From Paractinoplanes ferrugineus (GTDB taxonomy: Bacteria; Actinomycetota; Actinomycetes; Mycobacteriales; Micromonosporaceae), in assembly GCF_016862195.1 (NCBI RefSeq), contig NZ_BOMM01000046.1, positions 1-48,213 on the forward strand: a stretch of 48,213 bases of DNA, written 5' to 3'. The notes under the pieces were generated by a model that searched no databases, was not told the DNA's origin, and worked only from the letters and a program-made list of their open reading frames with translations. The position numbers and the translations under genes are program-made. Positions 23,849-31,605 of the stretch are shown piece by piece; the stretch's first letter is position 1; the number at the start of each line of letters is the position of its first letter.

Positions 23849-23887
23849 GCCGTCCTCCCGAGCGAGCCGAAACCAGGCGCAAATCTG

Positions 23888-24874
23888 TCACGCGCCCGGG
23901 ACGTCGCCCACCGGCTGATCGGGTCGACCGAAATCCTCAAGGACGAGGTCAACCCCACGATCAGGCAGAACAGTGTGATCTCGGCAGGCGGCCGGCAGCA
24001 GACCGGAGCGCCGCCACAGCGGCCGGCCGGGACCACCGATCAGGTCCAGCTCATCGAGGTACGCCACCACGCGCTCGCCGGACCAGCGGATCGTCTCCTG
24101 GAAACGCGGGTTGGCCATCGCCGCCCGGTGACCGGCCTCGGGGTCCAGGCCGATCGACCGGTAGACCCCGGGGTGGATCAGGCGCCGGCCGCAGAGGTAG
24201 GCGGCCCGGCCGATCACCAGCTTGTCGAAGAGCAGCCGCCCCCGGCCCGCCGTACGCACCTGCCGCGCCAGCTCCTCGCGGGCGTAGCGGACGTGCCGGG
24301 CCTCCTCGACCACGTGGATGCGTGACACCATGCGCACCAGCGGCTGCACCTGCTCCGAGGCCATCGCCTCGCGCTGCAGGGTGTCGAGGATCTCCTCGCA
24401 GATCAGGATGGCGGCGAACATCCGCGGCCCGGTGCCGGTGGCGGCGATCCACTTGCCGAGCGCCTCGTTCACCCCGGTCGGTTTGTAGACCGGGGTGCCG
24501 AGCCAGTCGATCATCCGGCCGAACATGACCGAGTGCCGGCACTCGTCGGCGACCTCGGTGAGGGCGTACTGCGCGTGGGCGGCGGTCGGGTCCTGCTTGT
24601 AGTAGCCGCGCAGCAGCAGCTGCATCAGGATCGTCTCGAACCAGATGCCGAGCCCGGCGATGCTCGCCACCTCGTGCCTGGTCAGGGTGATCCGCTGGGC
24701 CTCGGTCAGGCCCGCCCACAGGTCGGTGCCGTAGAGGCTCGAGCGGTGCGGGGGCACGAAGTAGAGGTCGGGCTCGTACGGCGCGGCCCAGTCGATCTCC
24801 ACCTCCGGGTCGTACGAGTGCTCGGCCGAGGAGCGCAGCAGGCGGGCGGCGGTGCGGTCGCGTTCGGGGGTCAT
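23888..24874 (-). CDS. AurF-like diiron oxygenase
   Basis: A 328-residue ferritin-like protein of the AurF (p-aminobenzoate N-oxygenase) family. Diiron ligands are readable: a Glu in WFETILMQ, ExxH in ADECRHSVMFG, a Glu in ICEEILDTLQ and ExxH in VVEEARHVRYA. It would use O2 for N-oxidation or a related step on an unknown substrate. ATG 24874 has GGGAG about seven bases upstream. It is divergent from the tetR gene across a short gap holding a palindrome, so TetR most likely represses it. Confidence 0.88.
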   Translation of the reverse strand: MTPERDRTAARLLRSSAEHSYDPEVEIDWAAPYEPDLYFVPPHRSSLYGTDLWAGLTEAQRITLTRHEVASIAGLGIWFETILMQLLLRGYYKQDPTAAHAQYALTEVADECRHSVMFGRMIDWLGTPVYKPTGVNEALGKWIAATGTGPRMFAAILICEEILDTLQREAMASEQVQPLVRMVSRIHVVEEARHVRYAREELARQVRTAGRGRLLFDKLVIGRAAYLCGRRLIHPGVYRSIGLDPEAGHRAAMANPRFQETIRWSGERVVAYLDELDLIGGPGRPLWRRSGLLPAACRDHTVLPDRGVDLVLEDFGRPDQPVGDVPGA

Positions 24875-24903
24875 CGCAATCTCCCGGATGTGATGCACTT
24901 GAC

Positions 24904-24918
24904 GTTACCCGAGGTAAC
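24904..24918. promoter_or_regulatory. TetR-type operator GTTACC-CGA-GGTAAC
   Basis: A perfect inverted repeat, GTTACCcgaGGTAAC, lies between the divergent aurF-like and tetR genes, followed by a further half site AGTTAC at 24919-24924. A TTGACG at 24899-24904 abuts it and may be the -35 of the tetR promoter, so binding would block transcription. Confidence 0.7.
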
Positions 24919-24934
24919 AGTTACTCCTAGTACT

Positions 24935-25618
24935 ATGAAGCTGGACGAGGAGCCGGTCAATACCGACGGACGCAAGGGCCGCTGGGCCGGCCACCGTGAA
25001 CAGCGGCGGCGCGAGTTGACCGAGGCGGCCGTCGAGGCGATCCGGGAACTGGGCCCCGACGTGGGCATGGAGGCGATCGCGGCGCGCGCCGGCGTGAGCA
25101 AGCCGGTCCTCTACCGCTACTTCGCCGACAAGTCCGAGCTGTGGCTGGCGGTCGGGCAGAAGTCCGGCGAGCTGGTCCTCGAGGCGATCGTCCCGGCCGT
25201 CGCCGCGGTGCGCGAGGAACGCGACGCGATCGCCGCCGCCATCGACGCCTATCTGGCGCACATCGCCGCCGACACCAACCTCTACCAGTTCGTGGTCCAT
25301 CAGCCCGACATCCCCCGCGGCCGGGACGTGGTCGCCGACGTCGTCGACACGGTCGCGAGCGGCCTGGCCCGCATCTTCGGCGACCGGCTGCGGGCCCGCG
25401 GCCTCGACTCCGGCGCGGCCCTGCCCTGGGCCTACGGCGTGGTCGGCTACGTCCAGTCGGCCGGCGACTGGTGGTTGCGCCAGCAGCAGCCGATCAGCCG
25501 GGAGGCGCTGAGCGAATACCTGACCACGTTCCTGTGGGGCGGCGTCGCCGGGATAGCCCACGCCGCCGACATTCCCGGCGGCCTGGCGGCCTACCAGGAC
25601 GTGCGCCGTGAGCACTGA
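24935..25618 (+). CDS. TetR family transcriptional regulator
   Basis: A 227-residue TetR-type repressor. The N-terminal HTH is plain: RRRELTEAAVEAIRELG, then MEAIAARAGVSKPVLYRYFADKSELWLAV (residues about 23-70). The C-terminal ligand domain has an aromatic-rich helix (SAGDWWLRQQQPISREALSEYLTTFLWGG). ATG 24935 sits just downstream of the palindrome; the transcript may be nearly leaderless. The stop overlaps the next gene by 11 bases. Likely targets are itself and the divergent AurF-like gene. Confidence 0.9.
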   Translation: MKLDEEPVNTDGRKGRWAGHREQRRRELTEAAVEAIRELGPDVGMEAIAARAGVSKPVLYRYFADKSELWLAVGQKSGELVLEAIVPAVAAVREERDAIAAAIDAYLAHIAADTNLYQFVVHQPDIPRGRDVVADVVDTVASGLARIFGDRLRARGLDSGAALPWAYGVVGYVQSAGDWWLRQQQPISREALSEYLTTFLWGGVAGIAHAADIPGGLAAYQDVRREH

Positions 25619-25922
25619 CGACCACGAGGCCGGGAACCGGCCCGACGAGGAGTACCGGGGGCCGGCCAGGCTGCGCGTCGGCGACGACGAGCTGGCCGTG
25701 CTGATTCGCGTGTCGGCCCGGTTCGAGCCGGTCGAGGGACGCTTCCGGTGGGCCGGGCGCACCAGCCCCGACGCCGGGCTGCGCGAGCGGGTCTCCGGCG
25801 GGCTGCGGGAGGCGTCGCTCACCATTCCCGGTTCGCCGGCGGCGACGGTCCGGCTCAGCGAGCCCGACCCGTGGGGCGGCGTGCGGTTGTCCGGCACGGG
25901 AACCCCACCGTGGTTCCGCTGA
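25608..25922 (+). CDS. DUF4873 family protein
   Basis: A 104-residue protein matching DUF4873: YRGPARLRVGDDELAVLIRVSARFEPVEGRFRWAGRT, then RLSEPDPWGGVRLSGTGTPPW. The domain also occurs fused or adjacent to flavin monooxygenases, and one such gene lies 1.1 kb away. GTG 25608 overlaps the tetR stop, so it is co-translated with it. Molecular function is unknown; it may bind the same substrate class as the oxygenases. Confidence 0.8.
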   Translation: MSTDDHEAGNRPDEEYRGPARLRVGDDELAVLIRVSARFEPVEGRFRWAGRTSPDAGLRERVSGGLREASLTIPGSPAATVRLSEPDPWGGVRLSGTGTPPWFR

Positions 25923-25948
25923 CCGCCCACGCCCCCGCCCGCGGCCGG

Positions 25949-26956
25949 TCAGCCGGTGGCGCGGCGCAGGGCGCGTGGGGAGGTGCCGAACCAGCGCCGG
26001 GCGGCTCGGCTCAGGGCCGACTGCTCGGTCAGCCCGACCATGGCGGTGACCTGAGTGAACGGCAGCTCCGTGGTGGTGATGAGGCGGTGCGCCATCTCCC
26101 GGCGTACGTCGTCGAGGATCTTGTCGAAGGTCGTGCCGGTGGCCGAAAGACGGCGCTGCAGCGTGCGGGGGTGGGTCTGCAGCCGGCGGCTGACGGCGGC
26201 GAGGTCCGCCGGAGCGGTGCCGAGCGACTGGGTGAGCAGCATCCGCACGCGTTCGGCGACGGTCGGCTCGGCCTGCGGGAAGTGGGTGCGGATGTAGTCG
26301 AGGGCGACCTCGCGAAGCACCCGGTTGCCGCCGGCGACCTTCGCGTCGGTGAGGGTGGCCGGCACCCGCAGCACCGCCGCCTCCTGGCCGAAACGCACAT
26401 CCGCGCCGAAGAACTCGGTGTAACGGGCCACCGGCGCGAGCGGACGGTGGGTGAGGTGCACCGAACGCAGTCCGTAACGGCCGCCGCCGAGCCGGACGAT
26501 GATCCGGTGCAGCAGGCCGAGGCCGTTGTCGCAGATCTGCGGCGGCAGCGGGTCGAGCTCGGTGCTGCCGTAACGCAGCCCCACCACACCCGGCCGGCCC
26601 GACGGGTCGGGCACCTGGGCGACCGTCAGCGCCGGCGAGTGCACGAACAGGAAGCGGGTCGCGCAGTCGAGCGCCTCGCCCATCGTCGCCGAGTTCTCGA
26701 TGGCGATCGCGAGCGGGCCGAGGATCGCGGTGTCCTGCCGCTGGGCGAGGCGCAGTCCCAGGTCGGGGCAGTCGAGCTGGGCCGCGGCGGTCTCCAGCGC
26801 GCGGCCGGCGTCGAGCGTGCGGATCACCGCGTCGTCGGTGTCGAGCGCGGCCGGGTCGATGCCGATCCGGCGCAGCAGAGCGCCACCGTCCCCGCCCAGC
26901 TCGTCGACGAGGGCGGGCAGTCCGCGCAGCCCAGCAGCCCGCACCATCGACCTCAT
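25949..26956 (-). CDS. AraC family regulator, VirS-like
   Basis: A 335-residue regulator. The N-terminal AraC-binding-like domain (LVDELGGDGGALLRRIGIDPAALDTDDA) matches the Arabinose_bd family of VirS/OruR-type proteins. The C-terminal AraC HTH spans about residues 235-335 (LAAVSRRLQTHPRTLQRRLSATGTTFDKILDDVRREMAHRLI, then FTQVTAMVGLTEQSALSRAARRWFGTSPRALR). It is divergent from a monooxygenase-SDR-hydrolase operon, as VirS is from MymA in Mycobacterium tuberculosis, and probably activates it. ATG 26956 was chosen because longer in-frame starts give only low-complexity sequence. Confidence 0.9.
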   Translation of the reverse strand: MRSMVRAAGLRGLPALVDELGGDGGALLRRIGIDPAALDTDDAVIRTLDAGRALETAAAQLDCPDLGLRLAQRQDTAILGPLAIAIENSATMGEALDCATRFLFVHSPALTVAQVPDPSGRPGVVGLRYGSTELDPLPPQICDNGLGLLHRIIVRLGGGRYGLRSVHLTHRPLAPVARYTEFFGADVRFGQEAAVLRVPATLTDAKVAGGNRVLREVALDYIRTHFPQAEPTVAERVRMLLTQSLGTAPADLAAVSRRLQTHPRTLQRRLSATGTTFDKILDDVRREMAHRLITTTELPFTQVTAMVGLTEQSALSRAARRWFGTSPRALRRATG

Positions 26957-26972
26957 GGCACGAAAGGATAAA

Positions 26973-27022
26973 TCAGTGTCGCGTGACGGCAAGTCCGGCG
27001 GATCGATCGGTGGCGACACTGA
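26973..27022. promoter_or_regulatory. 10-bp inverted repeat in araC/monooxygenase divergent region
   Basis: TCAGTGTCGC (26973-26982) and GCGACACTGA (27013-27022) form a perfect inverted repeat 30 bases apart. They sit in the 70-bp gap between the AraC-type regulator and the monooxygenase gene. A candidate binding site for the regulator. Confidence 0.5.
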
Positions 27023-27026
27023 CGGC

Positions 27027-28484
27027 ATGGCCGAGCATTTCGACGTTCTCATCATCGGCGCCGGGCTGTCCGGGATCGGCGCGGCCTGGCGGCTCCAGGA
27101 ACAGCTGCCGGGCAAGACCTACGCGATCCTCGAGGCGCGCGACGCGATCGGCGGGACGTGGGACCTGTTCCGCTACCCGGGCGTGCGGTCCGACTCGGAC
27201 ATGTTCACGCTGAGCTACCCGTTCCGGCCGTGGCGCGGCGCCGAGTCGATCGCCCCCGGCGAGCAGATCCGCCGCTACATCGAGGACACGGCGATCGACG
27301 GCGGCATCATGCCGCACATCCGCTTCGGCAGCCGGGTCGAGACGGCGGACTGGTCGTCGGCAACCGCCCGGTGGACCCTGCGGCTCACCGACAGATCCGA
27401 ACTGACCGCCGATTTCGTGTACGGGTGTGCCGGCTACTACTCCTACGACACCGGCTACCAGCCCGACTTCCCCGGCCTCGACGACTTCCCCGGCCAGGTC
27501 GTCCACCCGCAGTTCTGGCCGGCCGACCTCGACTACGCCGGCAAGCGAGTCGTGGTCATCGGCAGCGGCGCCACGGCGGTCACGCTCGTGCCGGCGATGG
27601 CGCAGGACGCGGCCCACGTGACGATGCTGCAGCGCTCCCCCACCTACCTGACCGTGCTGCCGCCACGGGACGTCGTCTTCGACGTGGCCCGCCGGATCCT
27701 GCCGCTCCACGCCGCCAGCAAGGTCGCCCGGGTCAAGAACCTCGCCGTCACCCAGGGCTTCTACCAGCTCGCCCGGCGCCGCCCCAAGCGCGTGCGGCAG
27801 CTCCTGCGGGCGTTCGCGGTGCGCGCGCTGAAGGACCCGGCCTATGTCGACGAGCACTTCAACCCGGCCTACGAACCGTGGGACCAGCGGCTGTGCGTGA
27901 TCCCGGACGGCGACCTCTACCAGGTGATCCGTTCCGGTCAGGCGGCCGTGGTCACCGACCACATCGACCACTTCGAGGCGGGCGGCATCCGGCTGCGGTC
28001 CGGCCGGCTCCTCGAGGCCGACGTCGTCGTCTGCGCGACCGGTCTCTCGCTGGTCCCGCTGGGCGGCATCCGGGCCAGTGTGGACGGCACCCCGGTCGAC
28101 ATCGGCGCGCACGCCGCCTACCGCGGCCTGATGCTCAGCGGCGTGCCCAACCTGGCCTACTGCATCGGCTACGTCAACGCGTCCTGGACGCTGCGCGCCG
28201 ACCTCGTCCACCGCTACGTGCTGCGCCTGCTCCGGCACCTCGACCGGCACGGCTTCGCCGCCGCCGTCCCGAACGACCCCGGTGGTCAGGGCCGTCCACT
28301 GCTCGATCTCTCCGCCGGGTACGTGCAACGAGCGCTCGACAAGTTCCCGCGCCAGGGCGACCGCGACCCGTGGCTGGTGCGCCAGAACTATCTGCGCGAC
28401 GTGCTGAGCTTCCCCCGGGCCGACGTGACCCGGGACATGACCTTCACCCGCCGGCTCGCCCCCCTGGAGGAGATCGCCTCATGA
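27027..28484 (+). CDS. flavin monooxygenase of Baeyer-Villiger type (MymA-like)
   Basis: A 485-residue FAD/NADPH monooxygenase. The FAD site is LIIGAGLSGIGAAW at the N-terminus. FPGQVVHPQFWP matches the Baeyer-Villiger fingerprint FxGxxxHxxxWP near residue 153, and the NADPH Rossmann motif GSGATA follows near residue 175. DxFRYPGVRSDSDM is the typical flavin loop. Substrate is likely a ketone, sulfide or fatty-acid derivative. ATG 27027 begins the homology; in-frame ATG 26955 would overlap the regulator's start. The stop overlaps the SDR start (ATGA). Confidence 0.9.
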   Translation: MAEHFDVLIIGAGLSGIGAAWRLQEQLPGKTYAILEARDAIGGTWDLFRYPGVRSDSDMFTLSYPFRPWRGAESIAPGEQIRRYIEDTAIDGGIMPHIRFGSRVETADWSSATARWTLRLTDRSELTADFVYGCAGYYSYDTGYQPDFPGLDDFPGQVVHPQFWPADLDYAGKRVVVIGSGATAVTLVPAMAQDAAHVTMLQRSPTYLTVLPPRDVVFDVARRILPLHAASKVARVKNLAVTQGFYQLARRRPKRVRQLLRAFAVRALKDPAYVDEHFNPAYEPWDQRLCVIPDGDLYQVIRSGQAAVVTDHIDHFEAGGIRLRSGRLLEADVVVCATGLSLVPLGGIRASVDGTPVDIGAHAAYRGLMLSGVPNLAYCIGYVNASWTLRADLVHRYVLRLLRHLDRHGFAAAVPNDPGGQGRPLLDLSAGYVQRALDKFPRQGDRDPWLVRQNYLRDVLSFPRADVTRDMTFTRRLAPLEEIAS

Positions 28485-29344
28485 CGCCCTACGTGTTCCG
28501 CGGCCGCACCGCCGTCCTGACCGGTGCCGCCGGCGGTATCGGTGAGCAGCTCGCCTACGGCCTGGCCGGGCGGGGCAGCGACCTCGTGCTGGTCGACGTC
28601 GACGCGGCCGGGCTGGCTCAGGTCGCCGACCGGATCGGCCGGGTCCATCCGGCGGCCCGGGTCGAGACGATCGTCGCCGACCTGGCCGAGCGGGCCGTGG
28701 TCGACGACGTGGCGGACCGGGTACGCACCTCGCACCCGACGCTCGGGCTGCTGATCAACAACGCCGGTATCGCTCTCGGCGGGCGGTTCGACCAGATCAC
28801 GGTGGACGAGTTCGAGACCGTGATGAACGTGAACTTCCGCGCCCCGATGTTGCTCACGCACGCGCTGCTGCCGGTGCTGAAGGCCGGCCCCGGCAGCCAC
28901 CTGGTGAACGTGTCGAGCCTGTTCGGACTGGTCGCGCCGGCCGGCCAGTCGGCCTACGCGGCCAGCAAGTTCGCGCTCCGCGGTCTCAGCCAGGCGCTGC
29001 ACACCGAACTGTCGCTGTTCGACATCGGCGTGACGACTGTGCACCCCGGCGGCATCCGTACGCGGATCGCCGAGAGCGCGCGCGTCGGCAGTGGCGTACC
29101 CGAGGAGGAGGTCGAACCCAACCGCGAGGTCTTCGCCAAGCTGTTGACCTTCCCGGCCGACCGGGCCGCCACCCAGATCCTGGACGCCGTCGCCAAGCGC
29201 CGGGCCCGCCTGCTGATCTCCACCTCGGCCAAGGTGCCCGACCTGCTGGCGCGCCTGCTCCCGGTGGCGCACGAGAAGATCATCGCGGCCGCGACCACCG
29301 CGTCGGTGTCCCGCCGGCGAGCCCCGCAGGGGGTCGCCCGATGA
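28481..29344 (+). CDS. short-chain dehydrogenase/reductase
   Basis: A 287-residue classical SDR using NAD(P)H. The cofactor motif is TGAAGGIG (TGxxxGxG), the structural motif NNAG is in LLINNAGIALGG, and the catalytic Ser and YxxxK are in VNVSSLFG and SAYAASKFAL. The C-terminal extension is helical and basic, as in SDRs of the mymA operon type. It overlaps both neighbours by four bases (ATGA at each end), a tight operon. The substrate is unknown but presumably the alcohol/ketone partner of the monooxygenase. Confidence 0.9.
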   Translation: MTPYVFRGRTAVLTGAAGGIGEQLAYGLAGRGSDLVLVDVDAAGLAQVADRIGRVHPAARVETIVADLAERAVVDDVADRVRTSHPTLGLLINNAGIALGGRFDQITVDEFETVMNVNFRAPMLLTHALLPVLKAGPGSHLVNVSSLFGLVAPAGQSAYAASKFALRGLSQALHTELSLFDIGVTTVHPGGIRTRIAESARVGSGVPEEEVEPNREVFAKLLTFPADRAATQILDAVAKRRARLLISTSAKVPDLLARLLPVAHEKIIAAATTASVSRRRAPQGVAR

Positions 29345-30180
29345 ACTACGTCGACGTGCGGACGGCGCGGATCCGCTACCACGAGTCGGGCGAGGCGGAC
29401 GCGCCGCCGGTGGTGCTGCTGCACGGGATCGGCCGCAGCCTGGAGGACTGGGACGCGCAGCACCCGCTGCTCGACACCGACCACCGGGTGCTCAGCATCG
29501 ACATGCCCGGCTTCGGACTGAGCCGGCGGCTGGCCACCCCCACCACGCTCCCGGTTCTCGCCGACGGCGTGTGGGCGACCCTCGACGCGCTCGGCGAGAC
29601 CCGGCCGGTGCACCTCATGGGCAACAGCCTGGGCGGGGCCGTCGCCATGCGGATGCTGGCCGACGACCCCGGCCGGGTGCGGACCCTGACCCTGGCCAAC
29701 AGTGCCGGCTTCGGCAAGGAGGTGACGGTCGCCCTGCGCCTGCTCGCCGTGCCCGGCCTCGGCCGGAAGCTGCTCAGCCGCATCGACACCGTCTCGGCGC
29801 CGCGACTGGAACGTTCCGTCTTCGCCGATCGCGCGATGGTCACCCCGGAACGGATCGCGCGGGCGGTCCAACTGGCCCGCCAGCCCGACTTCGCCACCGT
29901 CTACCTCGAGGTGGCCCGGGCGCTCGGCGGTTTCCGGGGCATCGCGCCGCACTGGCGTTCCGAACTGCTCCCCCGGGTCGCCGCGCACGCCAAGCCGACC
30001 CTGCTGATGTGGGGTGACCGCGACCGCATCCTGCCGGCGGCGCACCTGGCGGCGGCCCGCGCCGCGTTCCCGCACGCGCGGTGGCACCTGTTCGAGCGGA
30101 CCGGGCACATGCCGCAGATCGAGCGCCCGGCCGAGTTCGCGAAGCTGGTGCGGCCGTTGCTGGCGCAGGTGGCGGCCTGA
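29341..30180 (+). CDS. alpha/beta hydrolase (LipR-like position)
   Basis: A 279-residue alpha/beta-hydrolase. The oxyanion segment is LLHGIGRS, the nucleophile elbow GNSLGG (near residue 97), the acid is in MWGDRDRI and the catalytic His in RTGHMPQIERP. As last gene of monooxygenase-SDR-hydrolase it would hydrolyse the ester a Baeyer-Villiger enzyme makes. That pathway is inference. It overlaps the SDR stop by four bases and is convergent with the next GNAT gene. Confidence 0.9.
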   Translation: MNYVDVRTARIRYHESGEADAPPVVLLHGIGRSLEDWDAQHPLLDTDHRVLSIDMPGFGLSRRLATPTTLPVLADGVWATLDALGETRPVHLMGNSLGGAVAMRMLADDPGRVRTLTLANSAGFGKEVTVALRLLAVPGLGRKLLSRIDTVSAPRLERSVFADRAMVTPERIARAVQLARQPDFATVYLEVARALGGFRGIAPHWRSELLPRVAAHAKPTLLMWGDRDRILPAAHLAAARAAFPHARWHLFERTGHMPQIERPAEFAKLVRPLLAQVAA

Positions 30181-30199
30181 CCTCGCCCCGGTGGGCGGG

Positions 30200-30859
30200 T
30201 CAGTCCGGGTACTTCGTGCCCGGGGCGGCGGCGATCAGCACGTCGGCGACCGGACGCCAACCCAGGGTGCGGTAGAGGTGTTGCCCGTCGTCGCTGGCGA
30301 TCAGCAGGCCGGTCTCGGCGCCGTGCTCCAGCGCGGCCCCGGCCAGCCCGCCCATCACCACGCTCCCCAGCCCACGCCGCCGGTGCGCCGGGTCGGTCGC
30401 GATCCGGTCGGCGACCGCATCGGTCCCGCTGAGGCCGGCCGTCCCGCCGGCCCCCACCGCGCCCGACTCGTCGAGCACCTCGACCGTGACCACGCCGTCC
30501 TCGACCCGGGTCTGCGCCCGATAGGCCGCGGCCGGCCCGCGGCGCGGATGTTTCCGCAGATCGACGGTCATCATCTGCTCGGAGCGTTTGAGCAGGACCA
30601 GCCCGGCGGCCTCGAGGGCGGCGGCCGCCCGGTGCGGCTCGGTGGTCGGGACCGTTAGCCAGGTGACCGCCCGCTCGCCGAGGACGAGTTCGGCGAGCCG
30701 GCCCAGATCCGCGCCTTCGAGGGCGAAATACTCCACCTCGCGCCCGCGTTGCCGGGAGTCCACCCGCACCGCGCCGCCGACGTCCACACCGGCGGGCAGG
30801 GAGCGCGCGACACCCCAGCCGCGCTGCCACCGAACGACGAGGTCCCCGAGCTCAGTCAT
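30200..30859 (-). CDS. GNAT family acetyltransferase
   Basis: A 219-residue protein. The C-terminal half is a GNAT domain with motif A DRIATDPAHRRRGLGSVVMGGLA (acetyl-CoA loop RRRGLG) and motif B ending HLYRTLGWRPVADVL. The N-terminal 100 residues (VVRWQRGWGVARSL, DLGRLAELVLGERAVTWLTVPT) form a second, degenerate GNAT-like half. ATG 30859 (MTELGDLVVRW) begins the homology. Substrate unknown. Confidence 0.83.
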   Translation of the reverse strand: MTELGDLVVRWQRGWGVARSLPAGVDVGGAVRVDSRQRGREVEYFALEGADLGRLAELVLGERAVTWLTVPTTEPHRAAAALEAAGLVLLKRSEQMMTVDLRKHPRRGPAAAYRAQTRVEDGVVTVEVLDESGAVGAGGTAGLSGTDAVADRIATDPAHRRRGLGSVVMGGLAGAALEHGAETGLLIASDDGQHLYRTLGWRPVADVLIAAAPGTKYPD

Positions 30860-30890
30860 CCGCCAAGTGTGCGCAACGCCGGCGCGCAAG

Positions 30891-31556
30891 TCAGGCCGGA
30901 TAGCCGATCGCGTCGATGTCGGCCCCCAGCTGCCGCACGGACACGGCCGGGTTGAGCCGCTTGACCAGCGCATCGGTCAGCGGGGTGAGGGCGAACACGT
31001 CGTTGATCACGTCCGGGTCGACCACGACCTCGTAACAGTCCTCGGCGAAGCGCCGGTAGGACGCCGGGGTCTCGTCGAGCAGGATCGCGAACAGGTGGTC
31101 CGCGCCGTCCGGGTCGGTGCCGGGCGGATAGTCGACCTCGCCGGTGTGCCAGCGGTCGTCGCCGGTCTCCCGCCAGACGCACACGGTCGCGTAGAACTGG
31201 GCGCCCCACCCGAACGCCGGCTCGTCGAGCTGGGCCGCGAACGCCGCCGGAACGGCATCGGTCAGGCCCGGCCACAACTGTTCGTCGTTGCGGGCCGGGC
31301 TCATCACCGACTCGTGGTCGAAACCGCGCACGAAGACGCCGCCCGGCCCGAAGACGATGTGCCACTCGTCGCCCGACCCGTCGCGCATCTCGGCGATCTC
31401 CGTGCCCGGCCCCCACGAGGAGTTGTAGCCGTAGTACCGGTCCTCCTCGTCGGGGCTCAGGATCGCGTCGAGCATCGCGAGCGCGCGGCACCGGCGGCGC
31501 AGCGTCGCGACGCCCGGCAGTGCACCGGCCAGGTCTTGTGCAGTCACGGGGCCCAT
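30891..31556 (-). CDS. conserved hypothetical protein
   Basis: A 221-residue soluble, acidic, Trp-rich protein (LDAILSPDEEDRYYGYNSSWGPGTEIAEMRDGSGDEWHIVF, then PAFGWGAQFYATVCVWRE). It resembles actinobacterial proteins of unknown function, perhaps akin to SMI1/KNR4-type folds, but I cannot place it. ATG 31556 is preferred to TTG 31559. It stands 31 bp upstream of the GNAT gene and may share its transcript. Confidence 0.72.
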   Translation of the reverse strand: MGPVTAQDLAGALPGVATLRRRCRALAMLDAILSPDEEDRYYGYNSSWGPGTEIAEMRDGSGDEWHIVFGPGGVFVRGFDHESVMSPARNDEQLWPGLTDAVPAAFAAQLDEPAFGWGAQFYATVCVWRETGDDRWHTGEVDYPPGTDPDGADHLFAILLDETPASYRRFAEDCYEVVVDPDVINDVFALTPLTDALVKRLNPAVSVRQLGADIDAIGYPA

Positions 31557-31605
31557 CAAACCTGATCAACCACGTCGTTGTCAGACCCGGCCGGCCACGA
31601 AGCTG

